Below are positions 41,622-52,991 of a stretch of DNA of 64,000 nt, one piece after another (the first letter of the stretch is position 1; every line of letters begins with the position of its first letter). Source of the DNA: Lysobacter sp. Root916 (lineage in GTDB: Bacteria > Pseudomonadota > Gammaproteobacteria > Xanthomonadales > Xanthomonadaceae); the NCBI RefSeq assembly GCF_001429785.1, contig NZ_LMJF01000012.1:521641-585640 (forward strand), given 5' to 3'. A model generated the notes under the pieces. That model saw only the letters and a list, made by a program, of their open reading frames with translations, searched no databases and was not told where the DNA came from. The position numbers were made by a program, and so were the translations under genes.

Positions 41622-42141
41622 AAGGCTTGACCGCCAGACGCACCGCGCCCAACTCGGTCTTGCCCTGGGCCGACAGGGTCTGCGCGCCGCCCTTGGCCGG
41701 CCACTGGAACGGAATGCTCAGCAGTTCGCGGCCGCCGACTTCGCGGGCGGCTTCGACCACCAGGGTGTACTGGCCCGGCGCGAGACCGGCCAGCGGCTTG
41801 CTGCCGCCCTTGAAATTCAGGCTGTGCTGACCGACCGCGCGGGTCGCGCCGCTGACGCCGTCGACCGGCATCTTCAGGCTGCGGCCGCTGCGCCGCCACC
41901 ACTGACGGATGTCCTTCAGCCACTTGGTGCCTTCGCCGTTCTTCATGTCCACGTCGTACCAGACCGCCAGATCGGCGGCGACGCTGTTGTCGGGACGTTC
42001 GATCCAGGCCGCGACGTAGGGACGGTGGTATTCGGCGACCTTCAGGCGCGGGATTTCGATGCTGAGGCCGAGGTCGGCGGCGAACGCCGACACCGGCATC
42101 GCCAGGGCGACGATCAGTGCGGTGCGGGGCAACAACTTCAT
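41620..42141 (-). CDS. DUF2271 domain-containing exported protein, probable flavin-carrying protein
   Basis: A 173-residue periplasmic protein with a signal peptide (MKLLPRTALIVALAMPVSAF, AA cleavage). The DUF2271 domain includes YVAAWIERPDNSVAADLAVW and KWLKDIRQWWRRSG. Residues 94-100 read DGVSGAT, the core of the ApbE flavinylation motif (S-G-A-[TS]) seen in NqrC and RnfG, placing T100 as the likely FMN attachment point. The last motif position, usually Ser/Thr, is Ala here. With apbE two genes away, it is inferred to be a periplasmic flavin electron carrier. Confidence 0.85.
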   Translation of the reverse strand: MKLLPRTALIVALAMPVSAFAADLGLSIEIPRLKVAEYHRPYVAAWIERPDNSVAADLAVWYDVDMKNGEGTKWLKDIRQWWRRSGRSLKMPVDGVSGATRAVGQHSLNFKGGSKPLAGLAPGQYTLVVEAAREVGGRELLSIPFQWPAKGGAQTLSAQGKTELGAVRLAVKP

Positions 42142-42157
42142 CGCGGTCTCCAGGGGT

Positions 42158-42820
42158 TCAATGCATGAAAAGGACGATCAGCAGCGCCGGTATCGCCACG
42201 CCCGCGGCGACCAGCGGCCAGGTCTTGCCGCGCTGGCGCGCATGCAGCTGCAGCAGCCACAGGCCGGTGAGCGCGAACAGCAGGCAGGCGACCGCGAACA
42301 GATCGATGAACCAGCGCCAGACCGCGCCGGTGTTGCGGCCCTTGTGCAGGTCGTTGAGCCAGGCGATCCAGCCGCGGCGGGTGAGTTCGTATTCGATCGC
42401 GCCGCTTTCGCGGTCGATGCTGAGCCAGGCATCGCCGCCGGGACGCGGCAGCGAGATGTAGACCTCGCCGTCCGACCATTCCACGCTGCGGCCTTCGGTA
42501 TTCACGCCCAGCTGGGCCTCGATCCAGTCGCGCGCGCCGGCCGGCAGCGGCGCATCGGCCGCGCGTTCGCCTTGCAGGCCGCGCAGGGCGCTGGCCGGCA
42601 GGGTGTCCTTTACCGTGACCACCTGCGGCTCGGCTTCGATCTGGGCGGCATGGTTGAGGGTGATGCCGGTGGCGGCGAAGATCAGCAGCGCGAACAGGCT
42701 CAGCGCCGCGCTGATCCAGTGCCAGCGGTGCAGGGTCTTGAGCCAGTACGCGCGCCGGTTCGGATCGCCGGCCTTGGCCGTGGAGTCGCGCGCGCGCGCG
42801 GCGGCGTCGTTGGCGCTCAA
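42158..42820 (-). CDS. PepSY-associated transmembrane protein
   Basis: A 220-residue inner-membrane protein with one N-terminal hydrophobic segment ([20 protein letters not shown]), a periplasmic PepSY-like domain ([40 protein letters not shown]) and two C-terminal segments. The sequence LHRWHWISA and [10 protein letters not shown] are typical of PepSY-TM proteins, whose histidines may bind heme. In this operon it is the probable conduit between the cytosolic reductase and the periplasmic flavin protein. Its start overlaps piuC by four bases. Confidence 0.85.
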   Translation of the reverse strand: MSANDAAARARDSTAKAGDPNRRAYWLKTLHRWHWISAALSLFALLIFAATGITLNHAAQIEAEPQVVTVKDTLPASALRGLQGERAADAPLPAGARDWIEAQLGVNTEGRSVEWSDGEVYISLPRPGGDAWLSIDRESGAIEYELTRRGWIAWLNDLHKGRNTGAVWRWFIDLFAVACLLFALTGLWLLQLHARQRGKTWPLVAAGVAIPALLIVLFMH

Positions 42821-43503
42821 GGCTCGCTCCAGCGACGCAGCAGGTTGTGGTACACGCCGGTCAGCTGCACCAGCGCCGGATGCTCGGGCACGTCGGCGGT
42901 GAGGCGGCGGATCGAGACGTCGAGTTCGAACATCAGCCGGCGTTGCGCGTCCTCGCGCAGCAGGCTCTGGATCCAGAAGAACGAGGCCAGGCGCGCGCCG
43001 CGCGTGACCGGGGTGACCTTGTGCAGGCTGGTGCCGGGGTAGAGCACCAGATCGCCGGCCGCCAGCTTGATGCTGTGGCTGCCGTAGGTGTCCTCGATCA
43101 CCAGCTCGCCGCCGTCGTATTCCTCCGGCGCGCTCAGGAACAGAGTCGCCGACAGATCGGTGCGCACGGTGTCCATGCCGCCGCGGCTGCGGTCGTAGCG
43201 GATGGCGTTGTCGACGTGGAAGCCGAAGGCCTGGCCGCCTTCGTAGCGGTTGAACAGCGGCGGGAACACCCGCTGCGGCAGGGCCGCGGAAAAGAAGGTC
43301 GGGTTCTTGGCCAGGGCGTCGAGGATGATCGCGCCCAGCTCGCGCGCGACCGGGTCGTTCTCCGGCAGCTGCGCGTTGTCCTTGGCCTTGGCCGACTGGT
43401 AGCCGGCGGTGATGCGGCCATCGGCCCAGCCGGCCTGCGCCAGCCGCTCGCGGCAGTGCGCGACCTGTTCGGGGCTGAGGACTTTGGGCACGTGCAGCAG
43501 CAT
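42817..43503 (-). CDS. piuC: Fe(II)- and 2-oxoglutarate-dependent PKHD-type hydroxylase PiuC
   Basis: A 228-residue dioxygenase usually linked to iron-siderophore receptors. The iron ligands are H96 and D98 (FGFHVDN) and H161, with R171 for 2-oxoglutarate ([11 protein letters not shown]). The start ATG at 43503 has a strong GAGGAAG ribosome-binding site four bases upstream. It lies 64 bases after the TonB receptor gene and overlaps the PepSY gene. The substrate is unknown. Confidence 0.93.
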   Translation of the reverse strand: MLLHVPKVLSPEQVAHCRERLAQAGWADGRITAGYQSAKAKDNAQLPENDPVARELGAIILDALAKNPTFFSAALPQRVFPPLFNRYEGGQAFGFHVDNAIRYDRSRGGMDTVRTDLSATLFLSAPEEYDGGELVIEDTYGSHSIKLAAGDLVLYPGTSLHKVTPVTRGARLASFFWIQSLLREDAQRRLMFELDVSIRRLTADVPEHPALVQLTGVYHNLLRRWSEP

Positions 43504-43567
43504 GGTCTTCCTCAATGCGGCCGCCCGGGAGGTCCCGGGCGGCGCGCGCGGACTATGGAAGTCCGGA

Positions 43568-45889
43568 TTAGAACGTGAAGTTGGCGCTCAATACCACCTG
43601 GCGCGCCTCGCCCGGCGTCGCCCAGCCGTTGTTGCGGATGCGGGTGTAGTACTCCTCGTCGGCCAGATTGCTGACGTTGAGCTGGAGGGCGGCGTTGCGG
43701 TTGATCTTGTAATTGACCATCGCACGGTGGGTCCAATAGCTGTCCGCGGTCACCAGCGGGCCGTTGAGGTTGGTCGCGCTGTGCTGGGTCAGCCAGATCT
43801 TGCCCTGGTAGGTCGCGCCGTAGCCGATCTGCCACTTCGGCGACAGGTCGTAGGTGGTCCACAGGCTGAAGGAGTGCTCCGGCACGTTCAACAGGCGATC
43901 GCCCTGGGTGTAGTCCAGGCCCAGGCCGGCCTGACGGTCGGACACGCCCTGCAGCACTTCGCTGTCCAGGTAGGCGTAGTTGGCGTAGACCGCCCAATGG
44001 TCGGTGAGCAGGCCGGACACGCCCAGCATCGCGCCGTCGACGCGCGCGCGGCCGTCGAGTTGCTGCGCGCCGGTCGGATTGTTCGGGTTGCCCGGGTCGG
44101 AGACCTTGTAGTTCTCGCGGTCGTTGCGGAACAGCGAACCGGTCAGCGCCAGACGACCCTCGAACAGATCCCACTTGGCGCCGATTTCGTAGTTGACCGC
44201 GGTTTCCGGATCGACTGTGCAGTTGGCGGTGCCGGTGGTGCTGGTCAGGGTGCAGGAACCGTTGACCGAGGCCTTGGACGGCGTCTTGGAGTTGCCGTAG
44301 GCGGCGTACACGCTGACGTTTTCGACCGGCTTGTAGACCAGGCCGGCGCGGTAGGAGAACAGGTCGTCGGTGTTCTTGGCCGGCACGCCGTAGCCGGTGA
44401 CGGTGCCGATCGGCTGCGCCGGCAGCGGCGCGCCCACGGTGGTCGGCGCCAGCACCACGGTGGCGGTGTTGGTCTTGCCTTCGTTGTGCTCGTAGCGCGC
44501 GCCCAGGCTCAGCAGCCACTGCTCGCTGAACTTGATCGTGTCGAAGACGTAGACGGCCTGGTTGTCGAGTTCGCCTTCGGTGCGGCCGGTCAGGGTGCGG
44601 TTGATCGGGCCGCGGTAGACGTTGTCCGGATGGAAAATGTCCATCGTCGGCAGGCCGTTGATGTACGGGTTGGTGCCGTCGGCGTTGCGAAAATCGCTGG
44701 TGGTGTCGAGGTCGAAGCTCTCGTGCATCACCGAGAAGCCCGCGACCAGGGTGTGCTGCACCGAGCCGGTGTTGAACTCGGTGGTCAGGTCGGTCTGGGT
44801 GTAGAGGGTGGTGTTGCGGGTGTCGCGACCGAAACCGCGCGGGCCGCTGGGCAGGTAGCGGCCCGGGGCCACGCCGGCCGGGCAGGCGACGCCGAGCGGA
44901 GTCAGGCCGTTGGGCATGCACCAGGTGCCCTGCACCGCGTCCACCAGCGAGAACTGGTCGACCTGCTGCCAGCGCGTCAGGTTGCGCACCTTCATGGTGT
45001 CGCTGAAGCGGTGCTCCAGGATCGAGGTCAGCGAGTCGTACTCGATTTCCTGCTGGTCGATGTTCTTGTAGCCGTAGTAGGTCGACGGATCGACGCCGGG
45101 CAACGGGCCGCCGTTGAAGAACGGCACGCCGTACTCGGGGATGTTGTCGTCTTCCTGGTGGACGTAGTTCAAGGTCCAGGTGGTGTCGCTGCCCAGGCCG
45201 AAGCTCAGCGAGGGCGCGATGCCCCAACGCTCGTTGCGCTCGACGTCGCGGCCCGGGATGTCGTTCTGGTGCGCCATCACGTTGATGCGGAACGCGCTGC
45301 TTTCGCCCAGCAGGAAGTTGCTGTCGGCGGTGACGCGGGCGTAGTCGTCGGTGCCGGCGGCGATGCTGGCGCGGTTGAATTCGGTCGCGCCGGCGGACTT
45401 GCTGACCAGGTTGATGGTGCCGGCCACCGAGCCCGCACCCGAGTAGACCGAGTTGGCGCCGTTGATGACTTCCACCGATTCCAGGTTGAACGGATCGGTG
45501 CGGCTGTACAGACCGCTGTCGCGCACGCCGTCGACGGTGATGTCGTTGCTGGCGTCGAAGCCGCGCAGGTTGATCTTGTCGCCGAAGCCGCCGCCGCCTT
45601 CGCCGGCGCCGAAGGTGATGCCGGGCAGGGTCGCGAGGATGTCCTGCAGCGACAGCAGGTTCTGGCCGTCGATGGTGCTGCGGTCGATCACGGTGATCGT
45701 CTGCGGGGTGTCGCGCAGCGGCGCGGTGTACTTGCCCGAGCTGGCCTTGAGCACCTTCACGCCACGGACTTCGACGCCGTCCAGATCCTTGGCTTGGGGA
45801 TCCGGCGCCGGCGCCGCGATGGCGGGAACGCTGAGGGCGAGGGCAAGTGCACCGGCGAGCGGCGACACGACGAACTTCGTGGTCGACAT
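43568..45889 (-). CDS. TonB-dependent siderophore receptor (Fiu/CirA-like)
   Basis: A 773-residue outer-membrane receptor with a signal peptide ([17 protein letters not shown]) and a plug domain ([51 protein letters not shown]). A 22-strand barrel follows, ending in aromatic ANFTF. The nearest named relatives are catecholate-siderophore receptors linked to PiuC (Fiu). The ATG at 45889 matches the signal peptide; an upstream in-frame ATG adds non-family residues. A Fur-box-like site lies 62 bases upstream. Confidence 0.93.
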   Translation of the reverse strand: MSTTKFVVSPLAGALALALSVPAIAAPAPDPQAKDLDGVEVRGVKVLKASSGKYTAPLRDTPQTITVIDRSTIDGQNLLSLQDILATLPGITFGAGEGGGGFGDKINLRGFDASNDITVDGVRDSGLYSRTDPFNLESVEVINGANSVYSGAGSVAGTINLVSKSAGATEFNRASIAAGTDDYARVTADSNFLLGESSAFRINVMAHQNDIPGRDVERNERWGIAPSLSFGLGSDTTWTLNYVHQEDDNIPEYGVPFFNGGPLPGVDPSTYYGYKNIDQQEIEYDSLTSILEHRFSDTMKVRNLTRWQQVDQFSLVDAVQGTWCMPNGLTPLGVACPAGVAPGRYLPSGPRGFGRDTRNTTLYTQTDLTTEFNTGSVQHTLVAGFSVMHESFDLDTTSDFRNADGTNPYINGLPTMDIFHPDNVYRGPINRTLTGRTEGELDNQAVYVFDTIKFSEQWLLSLGARYEHNEGKTNTATVVLAPTTVGAPLPAQPIGTVTGYGVPAKNTDDLFSYRAGLVYKPVENVSVYAAYGNSKTPSKASVNGSCTLTSTTGTANCTVDPETAVNYEIGAKWDLFEGRLALTGSLFRNDRENYKVSDPGNPNNPTGAQQLDGRARVDGAMLGVSGLLTDHWAVYANYAYLDSEVLQGVSDRQAGLGLDYTQGDRLLNVPEHSFSLWTTYDLSPKWQIGYGATYQGKIWLTQHSATNLNGPLVTADSYWTHRAMVNYKINRNAALQLNVSNLADEEYYTRIRNNGWATPGEARQVVLSANFTF

Positions 45890-45951
45890 GGGGGGTCCAG
45901 GGCTGACGATGGGGGAGCGGGCCAATCAGGACCGCGTTAACCGGGAATATT

Positions 45952-45970
45952 AATGAGAGCGATTCGCATT
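45952..45970 (-). promoter_or_regulatory. Fur-box-like operator before the TonB receptor operon
   Basis: AATGAGAGCGATTCGCATT is an interrupted palindrome close to the Fur consensus (AATGAGAATnATTCTCATT type). It sits in an AT-rich patch about 63-81 bases upstream of the receptor start, fitting iron-starvation control of the whole iron-uptake operon. Confidence 0.7.
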
Positions 45971-46163
45971 TGCAACGAAAAGTGAATGCGGCGTTCGCAA
46001 TTTGCGTGTGCGCTGGTCGGGAACGGCGCAGCGGGCGCGGCGGGACGACCGCAGGCGGGCCTTGGGGCCGTCGGGGATCGGTCGCTCGCGCGAGGCCGCG
46101 CGGGCGGCCGTTGGACAGGGGATTGGGACGATGCTCAGGGCGAGGAAAGCGCCCTACGCCGCC

Positions 46164-46487
46164 TCAGGCGCGGTCGTCGCGGGTCCAGACCCCGTCGTTC
46201 TCGACCTTGACCGGGAACTTGGTCACCGGGCTGTAGGCGGGCGCGCACAGCGGGCGGCCGTCGCGGATGTCGAACTTGGCCCCGTGCAGCACGCACTCGA
46301 CCGTGGCTTCCTCGCCGTCGTAATTGCCGGCCGAGAGCTCGAAGTCCTCGTGCGAGCACTTGTCTTCCAGCGCGTAGTAATCGCCGTCGTAGTTGCAGAC
46401 CAGGATAGGCGTGTCGCCGTCCCAGGCCACGGTGGATTCGCCCGGCAGCAACTGCGAGGTAGCGCAAACGAAGACCCAGTCGCCCAT
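46164..46487 (-). CDS. Rieske 2Fe-2S ferredoxin-like protein at the end of the SUF operon
   Basis: A 107-residue soluble Rieske protein with cluster ligands CSHEDF (Cys-x-His) and CVLHGAKFD (Cys-x-x-His), resembling the small ferredoxin of aromatic dioxygenases and NirD. No membrane anchor. As the last SUF-operon gene it may supply electrons for cluster assembly or test newly made clusters; that is inference. It follows a GNAT gene across a hairpin-forming repeat. Confidence 0.93.
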   Translation of the reverse strand: MGDWVFVCATSQLLPGESTVAWDGDTPILVCNYDGDYYALEDKCSHEDFELSAGNYDGEEATVECVLHGAKFDIRDGRPLCAPAYSPVTKFPVKVENDGVWTRDDRA

Positions 46488-46498
46488 GGTTTCAAATC

Positions 46499-46572
46499 CG
46501 AGATTGGGGATTCGGGATTCGGGATTGGAAAGAGCGGCTCTTGCGAATCTCTAATCCCCAATCCCAAATCCC
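46499..46572. repeat. GGGATTC inverted repeat between the GNAT and Rieske genes
   Basis: The left arm (46499-46528) has CCGAGATTGGGGATTCGGGA and more, and the right arm (46544-46572) is the complement (CGAATCTCTAATCCCCAATC), with the shortest spacer of the family (15 bases). It begins five bases after the GNAT stop and ends 11 bases before the Rieske start. Confidence 0.9.
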
Positions 46573-46577
46573 AGTTC

Positions 46578-47126
46578 TTAAAACAATTTTTCCAGAACTT
46601 CGAAACGCAGATCGTCGCGCTTGGGCAAGCCGAAGCGCGCGTCGCCGTAGGGGAACGGCTTGATGATGCCGGTGCGGCGGTAACCGCGGCGCACGTAGTA
46701 CGCGATCAGTTCCTCGCGGGCGTCGATCACGGTCATGCGCATCGCCGGCAGCTTCCAGTCCTCGCGCGCGATGCGCTCGGCCTCGTTGAGTACGATCTTG
46801 CCGATGCCGCCACCCTGCAGGTTCGGGCGCACCGAGAACAGGCCGAAGTAGCCGGCGCCATCCTCGACCGCGACATGCGCGCAAGCCAGCAGCTCCGGCG
46901 CGTCGCCGTCGGCGCTGGCGCGCTCGGCGATCAGCAGCACGCTGTGCGCGCGGTCGATGCACTCGGAGATGTCGTCGGCGCCGGTGCGGCGGCCGCCGAG
47001 CAGGTCGGCCTCGGTGGTCCAGCCGACCCGGCTGCTGTCGCCGCGATAGGCGGACTCGACCAGCGCGATCAGGGCGTCAGTATCGGCATGAGTGGCGGGG
47101 CGGAAACTCAGGGGCGTGTCGTTCAT
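46578..47126 (-). CDS. GNAT family N-acetyltransferase
   Basis: A 182-residue acetyltransferase with the acetyl-CoA loop VRPNLQGGGIGKIVLNEAER and the C-terminal strand-helix YYVRRGYRRTGIIKPFPYGD. It overlaps the sufS stop by four bases (ATGA), so it is translated with the SUF genes. The substrate is unknown; its conserved place in the operon hints at modification of a SUF component or of a small metabolite. Confidence 0.92.
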   Translation of the reverse strand: MNDTPLSFRPATHADTDALIALVESAYRGDSSRVGWTTEADLLGGRRTGADDISECIDRAHSVLLIAERASADGDAPELLACAHVAVEDGAGYFGLFSVRPNLQGGGIGKIVLNEAERIAREDWKLPAMRMTVIDAREELIAYYVRRGYRRTGIIKPFPYGDARFGLPKRDDLRFEVLEKLF

Positions 47127-48355
47127 GCGAGCAGCGTGCGTACCTTGGTCAAAGCGGCGACGAAGGCGTCGACCTCGTCGAACGTATTGTAGTAAGCCAG
47201 CGAGGCGCGGCAGGTCGCCGGCACCCCGAGATGATGCATCAGCGGGTGGGCGCAGTGATGGCCGGAACGGATCGCCACGCCTTCCAGGTCGAGCAGGGTG
47301 GCCAGGTCGTGCGCGTGCGCGCCCTCGACCAGGAAACTGATCACCGCCGCCTTCTCCGGCGCGCGGCCGAAAATGCGCAGGCCGGGCACCTCCGACAGCG
47401 CGCGGGTGGCGTAGTCGAGCAGGGCCCGCTCGCGCGCTTCGATGTGGTTCATGCCCAGCGCCGACAGGTAGTCCACCGCCGCGCCCAGGCCGACGAAGCC
47501 GGCGATGTTGGGGGTGCCGGCCTCGAACTTGTGCGGCGCATCGTTGAACACCGTGCCTTCGAAGCGCACTTCCTTGATCATCTCGCCGCCGCCGAGGAAG
47601 GGCGGCATCTGCGCCAGGTGCTCGCGGCGCGCCCACAGCGCGCCGGTGCCGGTGGGGCCGTTCATCTTGTGACCGGTGATCGCATAGAAATCGCAGCCGA
47701 TCGCGGCGATGTCTAGCGCGCGGTGCGGCGCGGCCTGCGAGCCGTCGATCACGCTGACGATGCCGCGCTTGCGCGCCTCGCGGCAGATTTCGCGCACCGG
47801 ATTGACCGTGCCCAGCACGTTGGAGACGTGGGTCAGGGCCAGCAGCTTCACTTCCGGAGTCAGCAGCGAATACAGCTGGGGCAGATCGAGCTGGCCCAGG
47901 TCGTCGATCTCGGCGACCTTGATGGTGGCGCCGGTGCGCTGGGCGACCAACTGCCAGGGCACGATGTTGGCGTGGTGCTCCATGCGCGTGAGCACGATCG
48001 CGTCGCCGGGCCGCAGCCGCGGCAGCGCCCAGGAATAGGCGACCAGGTTCAGCGCGAAGGTGGTGCCGCTACACAGCACCAGCTCGTCGGCGCGCACGTT
48101 GAGGAACTTGGCCAGCTTGGTGCGCGCGCCCTCGTAGGCCTCGGTGGCCTCGGTGCCCAGCGCGTGCACGGCGCGGCTGACGTTGGCGTTGTGGCGGCGG
48201 TAGAAGTCGTCGACCGCCGCGATCACCGCTTCCGGTTTCTGGCCGGTGTTGGCCGAGTCGAGGTAGATCAACGGCTTGCCGTGGACTTCGCGCGTGAGCA
48301 GCGGGAAGTCGGCGCGTACGGCGTTCCAGTCGATGGCGACGGCGGGGGCGTTCAT
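47123..48355 (-). CDS. sufS: Cysteine desulfurase SufS
   Basis: SufS removes sulfur from cysteine and holds it as a persulfide for the SUF scaffold. The 410-residue PLP enzyme has the lysine in ITGHKMNGPTGTGALW and the persulfide cysteine in IRSGHHCAHPLM. No SufE or SufU partner is seen in the operon, so the acceptor must be encoded elsewhere. It overlaps sufD and the GNAT gene by four bases each. Confidence 0.96.
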   Translation of the reverse strand: MNAPAVAIDWNAVRADFPLLTREVHGKPLIYLDSANTGQKPEAVIAAVDDFYRRHNANVSRAVHALGTEATEAYEGARTKLAKFLNVRADELVLCSGTTFALNLVAYSWALPRLRPGDAIVLTRMEHHANIVPWQLVAQRTGATIKVAEIDDLGQLDLPQLYSLLTPEVKLLALTHVSNVLGTVNPVREICREARKRGIVSVIDGSQAAPHRALDIAAIGCDFYAITGHKMNGPTGTGALWARREHLAQMPPFLGGGEMIKEVRFEGTVFNDAPHKFEAGTPNIAGFVGLGAAVDYLSALGMNHIEARERALLDYATRALSEVPGLRIFGRAPEKAAVISFLVEGAHAHDLATLLDLEGVAIRSGHHCAHPLMHHLGVPATCRASLAYYNTFDEVDAFVAALTKVRTLLA

Positions 48356-49647
48356 GCGCCAGCGCTCTCGTCGAGGCAGTTCAAGGCCGCGTCCAGACGC
48401 GTTTCCAGGGCGGCGCGTAGCTCGGCGTCGTCGAACACGGACAGGGTTTCGCGACAGAACGCCGCCGTCAGCAGGGAGCGCGCCTGCTCGGCGGGCAGGC
48501 CGCGCGAGCGCAGATAGAACAGGGCGTTGGCGTCGAGCTGGCCGACGGTCGCGCCGTGCGCGGCCTGGACCTCGTCGGCATGGATCTCCAGCACCGGCTG
48601 GGTGTCGATCTCGGCGCCTTCGGACAGCAGCAGGTTCTTGTTCGACAGCATCGCGGCGGTGCCGTCGGCGCCTTCGCGGATCAGGATGCCGCCGTGGAAG
48701 GCGGCGCGCGAACGGCCGGCGGCCATGCCGCGCCAGACCAGGTCGCAGCGGCTGTCGCGGCCGACGTGGTCGATGCCCAGGCGGGTATCGAGGTGACGCT
48801 TGCCGGTCGCCAGCAGCACGCCGTTGGCATGCAGCTGCGCGGCTTCGCCGTGCAGGGCGACGTTGAGTTCGTGACGCGACAGCGCCGCGCCCAGTTCCAG
48901 ATCGAGGCGGCGATAGACCGACTCGCGCGAGAGCACGGCGTCGGTGCGCGCGATCGACACGGCGCCAGTGGCTTCGTCCTGCACCCGCGCATGCGCGAGC
49001 GTCGCGCGCGGCGACAGATGCACGTGACTGAGGCTGTTGCCCAGGTGGCTATGCTCGCCGCCGCCGAGCTGATGCTCGATCACGCTCAGCGAAGCGCCTT
49101 CCTGCAGTTCGATCAAGTTGCGCAGATGCCAGGCCGCGTCGCCGCCTTGCGCCGGCGCGCCCACGAATACCAGTCGTACCGCGCCGCCTTGCGCGCCGCT
49201 AGCGACCTTGAGCACGGCGCCGTCTTCGGCCAGTGCGGCATTCACGCGGGCGAAGACTTCTTCCGGACGTTCGTAGCGGCGTTCAAGAAAGTTGGAGGCG
49301 CGCGCGTCCTCGTCCGCGAGCAATTGCGACAGCGGCTGCAGCGAGACCCCGGCGGCCAGACCGCTCAGGTCGGACAGCGCGGCGTCGTAGCGGCCGTTGT
49401 TGAACACCAGGCGCGGCGCCGGAATCGTCGCCAGCAGGGCGGCATCGAAGACGCCGGGCTGCGGTGCGGCGTAGCGGCGGCGCTCCAGGTTGCGCAGCGG
49501 GGTGTACTTCCAGGCTTCGCTGCGCGCATGCGGCAGGCCGGTCTGGAGCGCGGCTTCCATCGCCTGCACGCGGCGCAGGCCGTGGTACTGCTGGCGCGCC
49601 AGCAGCGGCGTCAGAGCGTCGGAGAAGGAGTCGAGCAGGGCGCTCAT
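48352..49647 (-). CDS. sufD: Fe-S cluster assembly protein SufD
   Basis: SufD forms the SufB-SufC-SufD scaffold complex that builds Fe-S clusters. The 431-residue beta-helix protein ends with the C-terminal helical region (LDANALFYLRSRGLPAEQA) and has HGATVGQLD, a signature shared with SufB. The start ATG at 49647 lies next to the sufC stop. It lacks the SufB cysteine cluster, as expected. Confidence 0.95.
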   Translation of the reverse strand: MSALLDSFSDALTPLLARQQYHGLRRVQAMEAALQTGLPHARSEAWKYTPLRNLERRRYAAPQPGVFDAALLATIPAPRLVFNNGRYDAALSDLSGLAAGVSLQPLSQLLADEDARASNFLERRYERPEEVFARVNAALAEDGAVLKVASGAQGGAVRLVFVGAPAQGGDAAWHLRNLIELQEGASLSVIEHQLGGGEHSHLGNSLSHVHLSPRATLAHARVQDEATGAVSIARTDAVLSRESVYRRLDLELGAALSRHELNVALHGEAAQLHANGVLLATGKRHLDTRLGIDHVGRDSRCDLVWRGMAAGRSRAAFHGGILIREGADGTAAMLSNKNLLLSEGAEIDTQPVLEIHADEVQAAHGATVGQLDANALFYLRSRGLPAEQARSLLTAAFCRETLSVFDDAELRAALETRLDAALNCLDESAGA

Positions 49648-49648
49648 G

Positions 49649-50413
<765 letters not shown>

Positions 50414-50465
50414 CTTTTCGTATCCAGTGGTTGAGCGGCGCCCCGATTGCCGAGAGGCCGCTTTT

Positions 50466-50563
50466 AGCCCCTCTTCCGCTTGCGGGAGAGGGGTTGGGGT
50501 GAGGGCCGCGGGGTCCGCTTGCCCTCATCCGCCCTTCGGGCACCTTCTCCCGCGGGCGGGAGA
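50466..50563. repeat. CTCTTCCGCTTGCGGGAGAG repeat between sufB and sufC
   Basis: CCCTCTTCCGCTTGCGGGAG and GGGTTGGGGTGAGGGCCGC are followed by CCCTCATCCGCCCTTCGGGC and the complement CTCCCGCGGGCGGGAGAAGG. The element is the same family as in 1-244 and 33641-34100. It fills the 167-base gap within the SUF operon (sufB to sufC) and could set the sufB:sufC ratio by partial termination. Confidence 0.85.
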
Positions 50564-50580
50564 AGGGCAAAGCAACATCG

Positions 50581-52062
<1,482 letters not shown>

Positions 52063-52078
52063 GGGGGCTGCCTACTGT

Positions 52079-52549
52079 CTATGCGTTGGCCAGGCGCAAA
52101 GCGATGCGCCTGGTGTCGGGTTCGGGCGGGGGCACGGGCGGGGCCAGCATCTGCGCCAGGGTCACGCTGCGCAGGGCCTCGACCACGACGTCGTTGATGC
52201 GGCGCCAGTTGGCGCGCACGCCGCACTGCTGTTCGATGCCGCAATTGCCGGCGTGGACGCTGCACTCGGTCATGCCGAGCGGACCTTCCATGGCCTCGAC
52301 GATCTCGATCAGGCCGATCTGTTCGGCCGGGCGGGCCAGGCGGTAGCCGCCGTTGGCGCCGCGGAAGCCTTCGACCAGACCGGCCTGGGCCAGCGGCTTG
52401 AGCAGCTTGCTCACCGTCGGCGTCTCCAGGCCGGCGCGCTCGGCCAGCTCGGAAGCGCTGAGCACGGCATCGGGCACGCCGTCCAATTGGGCGGCGAGCA
52501 CGGTCAGAACGACCGTCGCGTAGTCGGTGAGCTTGGTGACGCGGAGCAT
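52079..52549 (-). CDS. sufR: Rrf2-family SUF regulator SufR (IscR-like)
   Basis: A 156-residue winged-helix regulator with LSASELAERAGLETPTVSKL and the recognition wing GFRGANGGYRLARPAEQIGL. Three cysteines C96, C103 and C109 (ECSVHAGNCGIEQQCGV) form the IscR-type cluster-binding loop, so it probably senses Fe-S status and represses its own SUF operon. It is the first gene of the operon. A palindromic operator lies 22 bases upstream of its start. Confidence 0.93.
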   Translation of the reverse strand: MLRVTKLTDYATVVLTVLAAQLDGVPDAVLSASELAERAGLETPTVSKLLKPLAQAGLVEGFRGANGGYRLARPAEQIGLIEIVEAMEGPLGMTECSVHAGNCGIEQQCGVRANWRRINDVVVEALRSVTLAQMLAPPVPPPEPDTRRIALRLANA

Positions 52550-52570
52550 CGGCGTGGGTGTCGGTTTAAT

Positions 52571-52589
52571 CCGTACCGGAATTGTACGG
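52571..52589 (-). promoter_or_regulatory. Probable SufR operator overlapping a promoter
   Basis: CCGTACCGGAATTGTACGG is a perfect 6-bp inverted repeat (CCGTAC/GTACGG) with a 7-base centre, 22 bases from the sufR start. On the minus strand TACAAT within it resembles a -10 element, so binding would block transcription. It matches the type of site recognised by Rrf2 regulators in front of iron-sulfur operons. Confidence 0.65.
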
Positions 52590-52991
52590 TTTCCGGCCCG
52601 ACGGGGCCAGCGCCCGCATTCAGGCGGTTCAGGGGCGGGGGCGCGCCCCTTGCCGGACGGGGCGTTGGGGCGCTCCGGGCGGGCAGACCGGTTTGGGCGG
52701 GTTGCAGCGGGGCGGGACGTGGCGGGGCGAGGGGCGATGGAGCGGCGCTGGGACGGAGATCCGTTCGCGCCAGGTAGGGCGGCAAGCGCGCGTCGAGGCG
52801 GCGCAGCCGGGGCTTGCGGCGGCCTTGGGGATATCGACCTGGTCGATGCGACGCGGCGTCCCGCGCGGGAGGCGACTCCACGGGGCCGCGCAATGCGGCT
52901 CGCGTCGCGTTCGCGCACGCGTCCGCGACCACGATGGCCGCGGACGCGCGTTTGCGGTCAAAATGCGCGGACGTCTCTTCTGGATTACCGC
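52590..52991. other. GC-rich divergent intergenic region sufR / SET gene
   Basis: No gene or repeat is recognisable in these 402 bases. The open frames present are long only because of the high GC content and do not resemble proteins. Promoters for the SET gene must lie here, but no clear -35/-10 pair was seen. Confidence 0.5.

Noticed and set aside
43409-45940. A plus-strand open frame of more than 800 codons opposite the TonB receptor gene.
   Set aside because: Same explanation: antisense to a strong receptor gene with clear signal peptide, plug and barrel. No start site or family similarity.
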